This document shows positions 44,422 through 52,972 of a stretch of DNA of 63,416 nt, piece after piece (the stretch's first letter is position 1; each line of letters begins with the position of its first letter). The translations under genes were made by a program, and so were the position numbers. The notes under the pieces are model-generated. The model saw only the letters and a program-made list of their open reading frames with translations, was not told where the DNA came from and searched no databases. This DNA is from an uncultured Lachnospiraceae bacterium. Its GTDB lineage: Bacteria > Bacillota > Clostridia > Lachnospirales > Lachnospiraceae. The stretch covers positions 1 to 63,416 of the forward strand of contig CAMWSU010000006.1 of the NCBI GenBank assembly GCA_947176965.1. Direction: 5' to 3'.

Positions 44422-46211
44422 GGCTGTTAAATATCAGTAATCAACAATTTACACTGTGGAAAACTGTTTGTTTGGTCTTTCGTATTTCGCCGGTTTTTAC
44501 TTTGCTTCACATGGCTGCCTGTCTGATCGACGGGATTTTACCGGCACTCAGTCTTTTGGTCAATGCGATGTTTGTTGACAGAGTGATCGCACGTTTTAAC
44601 GGGCAGGGCGATATCGTGTCAATCGTTTTTCCGCTTACGGGGATTTTGTTGATCCTGCTTTGGCAGAATCTGTCCAAGGTGATTCTGCGGCACGGTGAGG
44701 GAATCAGGAATCGCAAGGTAAAGAAGATATTTCAACATGCTTTTGTTGAAAAAATATCGAAAATTGAATACAGACAACTGGAAAGTCCAAAGACACAGGA
44801 CTTGATCAAGAGGGTTGCCCTGGAGCCGGAGGAGCATGTGAAAGTGATTATGGGAAGCATGACCGGTATCGGGGTCCTGTTTTTACAGAACATTTCCGTT
44901 TTAGTGATCGTTATGCTCAATGTTTGGTGGGCGGGAATCCTGATGATTGCCGGAACGGTTTTGCTGGGGAAGCTTTCCGTGCGCGCCGGTGAGGAGGATT
45001 ATCAGCTGCAGTCCGGGATTACGGTGGAAAAAAGAAAGCAGGATTATTTGGACGGTGTCATTGTAAATAAATACGGTGTGCTGGAGCGGTCGTTATTTTC
45101 CTATACGCCCTTCGTCGGCGGACAGTATCAGAAGCTTTTTTCCGATACCTATCAAAAGGAGAAGATATTCTTAAAAAAGTGGGCGGTCAGGGGAAAAAGC
45201 AGTGGGATTTTAACAACCCTGTTTGCGATTGCCACTCTGTTTCTGCTCATTCCGGGAGTTAGGTCGGGGCAGATGACAGTCGGACTTTACATATCTGTTA
45301 TGAATGCCGTTTTTTCCGTGATCAGCGCGATCACATGGAATTTTTCGTCTCAGATGCAGAATTTGGCAAAAGGACGCGCAGCGGCGGCTGATATGACGGC
45401 GTTTTGCAGGCTTCCGGAGGAGGAGTATGTCCTCCGGCAGGAGGGACGCGAAAAACCAGCAATGCATTTTGAGAGTCTTGAATTCAGGGATGTGCATTTT
45501 CGGTATCCGGGAAGCGGACACGAGGTGTTAGAGGGAGTCTCTTTCCGGCTGGAAGCTGGCAGACAGTATGCCTTTGTGGGGAAAAACGGAGCGGGAAAAA
45601 CAACTGTGATCAAACTGATGCTTGGATTATATCCGGACTATGAGGGAGAGATCAGGGTAAATGGTAAAAATGTAAAGGAGTATACATGGGAACAGCGGAG
45701 CGCCCTGTTTGCGTGTGTATGGCAGGATTATGCGAAATATCAGATAACCATAAAAGAGAACTTGTGCTTTGATGAGGAAAAAACTCAGGAAGAATGGAAA
45801 CGTGCATTGATGGATGTAGAGTTATACGAGACGGTTCAGAAGCTTCCTGATGGTGTAAATACAAATCTTGGCAGGCTGGTGGAAGGCGGTATGGATTTTT
45901 CAGACGGACAGTGGCAGCGTCTGGCAATCGCAAGAGCGTTTGTAAGCGGTGGAGAGCTCATGATCTTAGATGAGCCGACGGCATCCCTAGATCCCATGGC
46001 CGAGAGCCGCGTGTACCAAGAACTGGCAAAACTAAGCAGGAATAAAACGGCAGTGTTCATCACACACCGTCTGGGCGCTGTTCGGGGCGTGGATACGATA
46101 TTTGTTTTGGAGGACGGAAAGGTAAAGGAGCAGGGAACGCATCAAGAGCTGATGGAGCGGCAGGGTGCGTATTCGCAGATGTATCTCAGTCAGCAGAAAT
46201 GGTATCTATGA
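44418..46211 (+). CDS. ABC transporter, membrane/ATPase half
   Basis: A 597-residue half transporter with a six-helix membrane domain and ATPase (Walker A GKNGAGKTTVIK, signature FSDGQWQRLAIARA, Walker B LMILDEPTASLD). No C39 peptidase domain. Probably forms a heterodimer with the next ABC gene. Base composition is higher in G+C than the neighbouring radical SAM genes, hinting at a separate origin within the island. Confidence 0.88.
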   Translation: MRLLNISNQQFTLWKTVCLVFRISPVFTLLHMAACLIDGILPALSLLVNAMFVDRVIARFNGQGDIVSIVFPLTGILLILLWQNLSKVILRHGEGIRNRKVKKIFQHAFVEKISKIEYRQLESPKTQDLIKRVALEPEEHVKVIMGSMTGIGVLFLQNISVLVIVMLNVWWAGILMIAGTVLLGKLSVRAGEEDYQLQSGITVEKRKQDYLDGVIVNKYGVLERSLFSYTPFVGGQYQKLFSDTYQKEKIFLKKWAVRGKSSGILTTLFAIATLFLLIPGVRSGQMTVGLYISVMNAVFSVISAITWNFSSQMQNLAKGRAAAADMTAFCRLPEEEYVLRQEGREKPAMHFESLEFRDVHFRYPGSGHEVLEGVSFRLEAGRQYAFVGKNGAGKTTVIKLMLGLYPDYEGEIRVNGKNVKEYTWEQRSALFACVWQDYAKYQITIKENLCFDEEKTQEEWKRALMDVELYETVQKLPDGVNTNLGRLVEGGMDFSDGQWQRLAIARAFVSGGELMILDEPTASLDPMAESRVYQELAKLSRNKTAVFITHRLGAVRGVDTIFVLEDGKVKEQGTHQELMERQGAYSQMYLSQQKWYL

Positions 46212-46280
46212 TTTGGAGGGGAAATTAAAATCATCGTAAATCTTAGATGCGTCAGAATTTGTTACGGCGGGAGGAATGCT

Positions 46281-48077
46281 ATGGAAAAAAAGGCAAGTAA
46301 ACGAAAAGAACTGATACAAATGTTTCGGTTCATCTATCCTAAAGCCGTCAGAAAATCTCCGGGTCTTTTCTTTACCAGCAATCTGCTGGGTCTGACTGCC
46401 GGTATTTTGATCGGTCTTCAGACTACTGTCATGGCGGCTTTTTTTAATGCGGTTTCCGGTGCGCTGTCCTCGGAATATGGCAGTGTGTATTTTTGGGGGG
46501 CGGTCTTGGGCGGTGTTCTTTTGATGAACGAGATCGTAAATGGTGTCATGAATTACGCTTATGAGTGTATGGAACGAAAGTCAGTGTCAGTTTTTAAGGG
46601 AATGCTGCACGAAAAGGCAGCTAAAATAGCACCGATTGATTATGAGAGAACAGAGTTTTTGGATCGGGTGGAGAAGGCATCTAAAGGCGCAACGGATGCC
46701 ACAAAATTGATTTCAGAGGTCGTGATGCTCTTTACTACGTATATCCCGTATCTGATCTATATGGGCGTGTATTTGTTTGTTACAAATCCTGTTCTTACCC
46801 TGTCCCTGCTTATTGTGTTTATTCCGGTCATGTTCAATCAATATATCAAGGGAAAGCTATATGCTCATGCCGAGGATCGGGCAGCAGGAGAACGGCGAAA
46901 AAGAGATTATTACAGGAGTTGTGTCTTTGACATGGAATATGTGAAGGAGACGAGGCTGCTCCATAAGAATCCGTTCTTTTTGGGAAAATTCGGGGATGCG
47001 CTGCGCATGCTGCTGCATATTGAGCGGGACGTCGAAAAAAGGGTGGATTTTTGGGAGGCAGTGATGGCGGTGATCACTTTGGCCGGATACGGAGGGGTGC
47101 TCGCGTTATTGGTATATTCGCTTCTGCGCGGTGAGATTGCTGTGGGAAGCTTTGCCGCGATCTTTTCTTCTGTCGGTATGATGTATGGGATCTTGTGCGA
47201 GATCGTGGAAGGGCGTATCGGCAGTATTTCCCGCAATTTCGGTGCTGTTAAAAATTTTACGGACTTTTTACAAACTCCGGAATGGAATGTGCAGAAAAAA
47301 GCGGGTTTTGAAAATTTGGATACGGGAAGTGCGGCGATTGAGTTAAAAGAAGTCAGTTTTCAATATCCGGATGCTGCCAGGGACGCAATACGAGGAATCA
47401 ATCTGACGATCAGCAGCGGTGAGACAATTGCGATCGTCGGGGAAAACGGCGCCGGTAAATCAACGCTGATGAAGATTATGATGGGGTTGTATCAGCCATC
47501 AGCGGGGAGCGTTCTGATCGGTGGGGAAGATACCATGAACACAAATAGCTGTGAGCGGATTTCGGCTGTGTTTCAACGGTATCAGAGGTATCAGATGAAT
47601 GTGACGGACAATGTCGTGATCAGCGATTTTACAAAACAGGAGGAGAGGACAGCGGACGAATCGCTGGAGCAGGCGGGAATGCCGGTGCAAAATGCCGCAG
47701 TATTCCCCAAAGGAGCGGACACAATGCTGTCCAGACAATTTGGGGGGAAGGAGCTTTCCGGCGGTCAGTGGCAGAGGGTCGCAATCGCCAGAGGAATTTA
47801 TAGGGATCGGGGAATCCTTTTTTTGGATGAGCCGACAGCGGCGATCGATCCATTGGAGGAATCGGAGCTGTACCATCAATTCGAAAAAATGTGCAGCGGA
47901 AAAACAGCAGTCATTGTGACACATCGGATGGGATGCGCCAGAATTGCTGATCGGATTGTGGTTATGCGTGAAGGAACGATCGAGGAGATCGGAACCCATG
48001 AGGAATTGTATGATCGGGGACGTTATTATCGTCAGTATTGGGATGCGCAGGCAATAGAGTACGGGTTAAAGTTGTGA
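46281..48077 (+). CDS. ABC transporter, membrane/ATPase half
   Basis: A 598-residue half transporter of the same plan: membrane domain (from FFTSNLLGLTAGILIGLQTT), ATPase with Walker A GENGAGKSTLMK, signature LSGGQWQRVAIARG and Walker B ILFLDEPTAAID. Its signature is intact while the partner has FSDGQ, a common asymmetry in heterodimeric exporters. GGGAGGAATGCT ribosome site. With no built-in protease, leader removal must come from the S8 or transglutaminase-like proteins. Confidence 0.88.
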   Translation: MEKKASKRKELIQMFRFIYPKAVRKSPGLFFTSNLLGLTAGILIGLQTTVMAAFFNAVSGALSSEYGSVYFWGAVLGGVLLMNEIVNGVMNYAYECMERKSVSVFKGMLHEKAAKIAPIDYERTEFLDRVEKASKGATDATKLISEVVMLFTTYIPYLIYMGVYLFVTNPVLTLSLLIVFIPVMFNQYIKGKLYAHAEDRAAGERRKRDYYRSCVFDMEYVKETRLLHKNPFFLGKFGDALRMLLHIERDVEKRVDFWEAVMAVITLAGYGGVLALLVYSLLRGEIAVGSFAAIFSSVGMMYGILCEIVEGRIGSISRNFGAVKNFTDFLQTPEWNVQKKAGFENLDTGSAAIELKEVSFQYPDAARDAIRGINLTISSGETIAIVGENGAGKSTLMKIMMGLYQPSAGSVLIGGEDTMNTNSCERISAVFQRYQRYQMNVTDNVVISDFTKQEERTADESLEQAGMPVQNAAVFPKGADTMLSRQFGGKELSGGQWQRVAIARGIYRDRGILFLDEPTAAIDPLEESELYHQFEKMCSGKTAVIVTHRMGCARIADRIVVMREGTIEEIGTHEELYDRGRYYRQYWDAQAIEYGLKL

Positions 48078-48086
48078 GGTTGTGTA

Positions 48087-49661
48087 ATGAAAGCGAATGA
48101 GAATAGTTGTAGTGTTTTGGCGGTATCTGTTTTTTCACAGATTGATCATGCTAATGATCTGGATGTAGATTTTATGGTTGGCTATCTGAGAGGAGAAAAG
48201 ATTCCGACAGATTCTTTTTATGTGGAACTCGGCAGTTTTGAGCAGGATATGGAGAAGCTTTATGGACTTCAACCATATGATATTTATGTTTTTTACATGC
48301 GTCCGAATAATCTGCGCACATGCTTTCAGATTTGTAGAAATTTGAAGCAAAAGAATAAGGATATCTGCATTTGTGCTGTCGGGGATATTGTGGCAGGATG
48401 TTATAAGGATATTCTTCAAAGCAGCGAAGAAATTGATTATATCGTGCTGGGAAGTCCGGATGAAGCTGTCGGCTATATTGCGCGTCAATTTCGCAGCGGT
48501 GAGGTTGATTTGAATACGAGAAAAAACATCGTGAGCCATAGCTGTTCTGATGAACGCTGTGCATATGACAGCACGGATTTTCATCAGAACTATGTGGACG
48601 ATTATTTTTATACACATCCGTTTTCTCTGAAGATGTGTTATTGTCTGCTTACAAAGAATAAGGGATGTTCCGGGGGGTGTACATTTTGTATAGAAAAAAA
48701 GCACGATCGCTTTACCTATGCATCAGCAGATTCTATATATCAGACGATCGTCGATAAGAAAAGAAATCTACAGTTAACGCATTTTTTCATATTGGATGAT
48801 AATTTGTTTGACGGACCGGACAATCTGGCAAAAAAACGAATCTGGGATTTGTGCGATCTGTTGATCAATGGAAAAACGAAGGTGACTTTTTCTTTTTTAA
48901 TGAGACCGGATTCCTTTCACGATACGCAGGAAGATAATGATTTGCTTGAAAAGATGTATGAGGCCGGTTTTATTCAGGGAAGCTTTGGTGCAGAGGCCGG
49001 TAATGATATGGACTTGAAATTATATGGAAAAGGCTGCGATATTCAGGATGTAAGGCGATCCTATGAGTTATTGCATAGGCACCATATGAACGCGCGGACC
49101 GGTTTCATATTGTTAAACCCATATTCGACCTGTGATAGTATGAGGGATAATTATAAGCTGCTGAGAGAATTTCAGAGCGGGGATCTTTTTCGCTTCGCAG
49201 GGGCATATCTTGCTTTGTATAAAAATACTGCCATATATCATAAGCTTGAGCGCGATAATATGCTTCGTTTACCATACGATTATTTGGAGGATCGGTGCTA
49301 CATATATAGGAGTGATGAGGCAAACAGGGTTGCAAAGTTTTTAGAGGAATACTTTTGGGAGGATCACCGGTTATGGGAATTGGAAACCGCGGATTCACTG
49401 GTTTTCTTATTTAACAAACTGTTTCGGTTCCATGATGAATATTTCATTTATCAGGATCAGGTCCAAAGGTTAGCGGATGAATACTCGTTAACGTTGATAA
49501 ATTATTTTGAATCGTTGTATGTCTATTTTGATTTTGATAAGTGTATCAGGAGTTTCGAAGCGTTTAAGAATAATCTGATAGGATTGCATAGTAAAATTTC
49601 GGCATTAGAGAAGAGGCTCATGGTGGCTTATATGAAAGGGAGGAAAAAGGGTGAGGAATAG
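48087..49661 (+). CDS. B12-type radical SAM enzyme
   Basis: A 524-residue protein. The N-terminal 150 residues look like a cobalamin-binding-type Rossmann domain (PYDIYVFYMRPNNLRT, ICAVGDIVAG, YIVLGSPDEAVGYIA) and the radical SAM motif is CSGGCTFC (Cys194, Cys198, Cys201). Then come YASADSIYQTIVD, FFILDDNLFDGP and GFILLNPYSTCDS, as in B12-dependent radical SAM proteins. These commonly methylate unactivated carbons of peptides, but other reactions are known. It overlaps the YcaO gene by 11 bases, so the two are coupled. Confidence 0.87.
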   Translation: MKANENSCSVLAVSVFSQIDHANDLDVDFMVGYLRGEKIPTDSFYVELGSFEQDMEKLYGLQPYDIYVFYMRPNNLRTCFQICRNLKQKNKDICICAVGDIVAGCYKDILQSSEEIDYIVLGSPDEAVGYIARQFRSGEVDLNTRKNIVSHSCSDERCAYDSTDFHQNYVDDYFYTHPFSLKMCYCLLTKNKGCSGGCTFCIEKKHDRFTYASADSIYQTIVDKKRNLQLTHFFILDDNLFDGPDNLAKKRIWDLCDLLINGKTKVTFSFLMRPDSFHDTQEDNDLLEKMYEAGFIQGSFGAEAGNDMDLKLYGKGCDIQDVRRSYELLHRHHMNARTGFILLNPYSTCDSMRDNYKLLREFQSGDLFRFAGAYLALYKNTAIYHKLERDNMLRLPYDYLEDRCYIYRSDEANRVAKFLEEYFWEDHRLWELETADSLVFLFNKLFRFHDEYFIYQDQVQRLADEYSLTLINYFESLYVYFDFDKCIRSFEAFKNNLIGLHSKISALEKRLMVAYMKGRKKGEE

Positions 49662-51366
49662 AAAAGATTCAAAACCGGAAGAAACCATAAAGAGAATAAA
49701 AGAATTATTAGCAGAGCTTGGGCTGGATACCCAAATAACCGAGGTGCATGATAACGGCATTTGTTATTCCGTCCGAGTGGAATTATCAGCTTTTCCGGGG
49801 ATAGGAACGAATGGGAAGGGAATAACACAGGAGTATGCGTTAGCGAGCGCCTATGGGGAGTTTATGGAGCGTTTGGAAAACGGTGCGATGATTGACTTCC
49901 TATTTCCCTATAAGGAAAGAGAGCAGCAGAATGTCAGGCTTGATGAAAATGTATTTTACAATTTTTGTGGGCTTTACGGTGATATGGAAAGTAAAAAAAG
50001 AAAAGACCTGAAGAATTATTTTTCTTCATACAGGTATCTATATGAGGGCAGATGGTATGTGGATATCATAAATGGTAGAAACGTATCTCTGCCCTTTCGA
50101 TTGATTGATATTTTATGTGGTACAAATGGCTTCTGTGCAGGAAATACTTTTGAGGAAGCGGTGGTCCAGGGAATAGCAGAAATTTTTGAACGCACGGTAT
50201 TGAAATGTATTTTCTTTGAACCTGAAAAAGCGTACCATGAAATCAAAATATTGCCGTTAAGCTCTTATGAGGGTCTGGAAATTTATGAGGCAGTCAAAGT
50301 GATTGAAAATAAGGGATATGTGTGTCGCTTTTTAGATTGTACGATGGGGGGACGGCTGCCGGTCATTGCGCTGCTCATGCATGACACAAAAAGAGTATTG
50401 TATAAGTTTTCTATTGCATCGGATGTCGATTTGCAAATCGCGATGCAGCGTTGTATCACAGAGATTTTTCAGGGACATGACTTTCATTCTTTGTTTCGGC
50501 TGTCGATGAATCCGATCTTTGACGTAGAACAAGTCGGCAGTAGTATTTTTGAATTAAATGATATGCGGGGCAGTTTTGAAAAGTGCGCGATTTCAGGGGA
50601 CGGACAGCTTCCTTTATATATGTTTTTAATTAAAACGCAATCATCCGGTGAATGGAATTTTAATGAGGGGATTCATTCGAACAAAGATGCGCTTGAATAC
50701 GTTAAGGGATTGGTAAGCAGTCTTGGGTATTCTCTGTTAATTCAAGATAATAGTTTTTTGGGATTTCCCGCTTATAAGGTATTTATTCCGGGAATGAGTG
50801 AAATGTTTGATGATTTTGAATGGAGGGGGATCAGGGATGAGTGTATGGAGGGAATGCACGAAATTGACAAACGCAGTAAAGATCAACGCTTTCAATTGAT
50901 CAAAAAGCTGGAGCGGTTGAATTGTGATAGAAATGCATGCGGAGCTGTGGATATTGCAGGAATCCTTGTTAAGAAAGATGCTGAGAAGGGGGATGGCGGC
51001 TTTTTTGATGAAACCGGCCGATTCATGCGATGCTGCCTATATTATGCCTGCGAAATGTATGAAGATGCATATCGGCTGTATAGAGAATATAAGAAGGGCG
51101 TTTATTCGGTTCCTTTGACTTATTTGAAATTAAAATCTTTGCATTATCCGGAGGAAGTGATAAAGGAGCTCTTTTCAAATGCGGGGATTGAATTCGATGC
51201 AAAAGGATATTTTAACTTTGAATTTCCGCAGTGCCCTGACTGTTCCATATGTCATTGGAGTGAGGCTTGCCAATATGAAGAATGGCGGAAGCTGAGAGAT
51301 ATACTTGCGCGCAAAAGGAATCAATACGAGGAAGAAAAGAGAATTCAAAATGAGGTGACGTTATAG
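49651..51366 (+). CDS. YcaO-domain peptide-modifying enzyme
   Basis: A 571-residue protein with a GTG start. YcaO enzymes use ATP to activate backbone amides, giving azolines, thioamides or amidines. Evidence: EYALASAYGEFMERLENG (about residues 61-78), the hallmark GTNGFCAGNTFEEAVVQGIA then EIFER (158-181), and QIAMQRCITEIFQG (about 270-285). The C-terminus has a Cys cluster (CPDCSICHWSEACQYEEW) that could bind a metal or Fe-S. No partner cyclodehydratase (E1-like), dehydrogenase or TfuA is in the island, and the precursor has no Cys, so thiazole formation is unlikely. Last gene of the island. Confidence 0.9.
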   Translation: MRNRKDSKPEETIKRIKELLAELGLDTQITEVHDNGICYSVRVELSAFPGIGTNGKGITQEYALASAYGEFMERLENGAMIDFLFPYKEREQQNVRLDENVFYNFCGLYGDMESKKRKDLKNYFSSYRYLYEGRWYVDIINGRNVSLPFRLIDILCGTNGFCAGNTFEEAVVQGIAEIFERTVLKCIFFEPEKAYHEIKILPLSSYEGLEIYEAVKVIENKGYVCRFLDCTMGGRLPVIALLMHDTKRVLYKFSIASDVDLQIAMQRCITEIFQGHDFHSLFRLSMNPIFDVEQVGSSIFELNDMRGSFEKCAISGDGQLPLYMFLIKTQSSGEWNFNEGIHSNKDALEYVKGLVSSLGYSLLIQDNSFLGFPAYKVFIPGMSEMFDDFEWRGIRDECMEGMHEIDKRSKDQRFQLIKKLERLNCDRNACGAVDIAGILVKKDAEKGDGGFFDETGRFMRCCLYYACEMYEDAYRLYREYKKGVYSVPLTYLKLKSLHYPEEVIKELFSNAGIEFDAKGYFNFEFPQCPDCSICHWSEACQYEEWRKLRDILARKRNQYEEEKRIQNEVTL

Positions 51367-51435
51367 AGCGGTTCGGAAATATAGAATATAGTCACATGAA
51401 ATTGTGCGCCTATCCTGATTACCTCATCGGGGCTG

Positions 51436-51464
51436 TTGACTTTTTTCGGGGGGTTTAGTATAGT
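51436..51464 (+). promoter_or_regulatory. Promoter of plsX-acpP-rnc-smc-ftsY
   Basis: TTGACT (51436-51441), 17-base spacer, TATAGT (51459-51464). It lies in the gap after the island, 101 bases before the plsX start, and marks the return to core chromosome. Confidence 0.8.
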
Positions 51465-51565
51465 TGAGAAAGGGTCTTTGCCACTGGCATATTATGGAAC
51501 GGGAACATTTCATATGCCGGTGGGAAGGCGGTATTCGTTGGAGAGAAGAGAGGCAGGGTACGGTT

Positions 51566-52579
51566 ATGGCAGAGTATGTACGAGTTGCAGTGGACGTTAT
51601 GGGCGGAGATTTTGCTCCGACAGAGCCTGTGAAGGGCGCGGTCAGCGCGATCAATGAGAACAAGAAGATTCAGGTCGTCCTTTACGGAAAAGAGGAGATC
51701 ATCAAAGAAGAGCTTGCAGGCTATCAGTATGATGCCTCTCAGGTAGAGATCGTCAATTGTACGGAAAAGATTGAGACGGCGGAGCCGCCTGTCATGGCGA
51801 TCCGGAGCAAAAAGGATTCCTCAATTGTGCGCGCGATGATGGACGTCAAGGCGGGAAAATGCGACGCTTATGTATCGGCGGGGAGTACAGGAGCGAACTT
51901 AGTCGGCGGACAAGTGCTGGTCGGCCGGATCAAGGGCGTGGAGAGACCGCCTCTTGCGCCGCTGATGCCCACGGCGACGGGCGTGTCCCTGCTCATAGAC
52001 TGCGGTGCGAACGTAGATGCCAGGCCGTCCCATCTCGTACAGTTTGCCAAGATGGGTTCCATTTATATGGAGCATGTGATGGGCGTGAAAAATCCGAGGG
52101 TCGGCATTGTCAATAACGGTGCGGAGGAGGAAAAGGGCAATGCGCTTGTCAAAGAGACATTTCCTCTTTTGAAAAATTGCCCTGACATTAATTTTATCGG
52201 CAGTGTGGAGGCGCGTGACATTCCGTTCGGCATGGCGGACGTGATCGTCTGCGAAGCGTTTGTCGGAAATGTCGTGCTGAAAATGTATGAGGGTGTCGGC
52301 GCAATGGTCGTGAAGCAGATCAAGGACGGAATGATGTCCTCGCTGCGCTCGAAGATTGGCGCACTCCTTGTAAAGCCTGCATTAAAGAGCACGCTCAAGC
52401 AGTTCGATTTAGAGCAGTACGGCGGCGCGCCGATGCTCGGCTTAAACGGGCTGGTCGTTAAGACACACGGCAGCGCAAAATGTAATGAAATTAAAAATTC
52501 CATTTTCCAGTGCCTGACATTTAAGGAACAGCAGATTAACGAGAAAATACGGGATATGATACAGATGAAGGAGGACTGA
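51566..52579 (+). CDS. plsX: Phosphate acyltransferase PlsX
   Basis: Makes acyl-phosphate from acyl-ACP for phospholipid synthesis. 337 residues: VAVDVMGGDFAPTEPVKGA at the start, VSAGSTGANLVGGQV, PRVGIVNNGAEEEKGNAL and DVIVCEAFVGNVVLK. I start at 51566 (family N-terminus, AGGCAGGG ahead); upstream in-frame Met codons are not conserved. It is the first gene of the lipid/RNase III/SMC operon and is separated from rpmF by the island. Confidence 0.94.
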   Translation: MAEYVRVAVDVMGGDFAPTEPVKGAVSAINENKKIQVVLYGKEEIIKEELAGYQYDASQVEIVNCTEKIETAEPPVMAIRSKKDSSIVRAMMDVKAGKCDAYVSAGSTGANLVGGQVLVGRIKGVERPPLAPLMPTATGVSLLIDCGANVDARPSHLVQFAKMGSIYMEHVMGVKNPRVGIVNNGAEEEKGNALVKETFPLLKNCPDINFIGSVEARDIPFGMADVIVCEAFVGNVVLKMYEGVGAMVVKQIKDGMMSSLRSKIGALLVKPALKSTLKQFDLEQYGGAPMLGLNGLVVKTHGSAKCNEIKNSIFQCLTFKEQQINEKIRDMIQMKED

Positions 52580-52592
52580 CGTTCCTTTCCCA

Positions 52593-52614
52593 AAGAATCC
52601 GCGGGAGGATTCTT
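52593..52614 (+). repeat. Intergenic hairpin AAGAATCCGC-type
   Basis: A 22-base hairpin (AAGAATCC / GGATTCTT with GCGGGA inside) between plsX and acpP. It is nearly the same as the one at 18274-18295 and related to those at 14253-14305. Confidence 0.7.
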
Positions 52615-52643
52615 GTGAATCTAACGAAAGAAGGGCTGTTTTC

Positions 52644-52892
52644 ATGGAATTTGATAAGCTAAAACAGGTGATCGCATCCGTTTTGAACGTTGACCCGAAT
52701 GAGATCGAACTGGAGACGACATTCATGGAGGATTTAGGGGCGGATTCTTTGGATGTGTATCAGATCATGATGGGTGTGGAGGATGAATTTGACATTACTT
52801 TAGATCCGCAGAAGGTGGAGGAGATTCGTACCGTGGAGGAGGCATTAGCGCTCCTGAAGGCATCTGCTCCCAAAGACAATACCTATATTTAA
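52644..52892 (+). CDS. acpP: Acyl carrier protein
   Basis: The housekeeping fatty-acid ACP, 82 residues, with the standard phosphopantetheine motif EDLGADSLDVYQIMMGVE and the acidic helix III. Unlike the ACP-like protein at 41227, it keeps DSL. It is the second gene of the plsX operon, 64 bases after plsX with an intervening hairpin. Confidence 0.96.
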   Translation: MEFDKLKQVIASVLNVDPNEIELETTFMEDLGADSLDVYQIMMGVEDEFDITLDPQKVEEIRTVEEALALLKASAPKDNTYI

Positions 52893-52893
52893 C

Positions 52894-52922
52894 GGAAAGT
52901 CCTGAGCATTCAGGACTTTTCC
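52894..52922 (+). terminator. Terminator-like hairpin between acpP and rnc
   Basis: GGAAAGTCCTGA (52894-52905) pairs with TCAGGACTTTTCC (52910-52922), with one extra T. The T-run is short, so it is probably a partial terminator lowering expression of rnc-smc-ftsY relative to acpP. Confidence 0.65.
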
Positions 52923-52972
52923 AATCGAAAAGCAGTACCGAGAACAGCGGACAGGCAAAGAGGGTAGATCGG

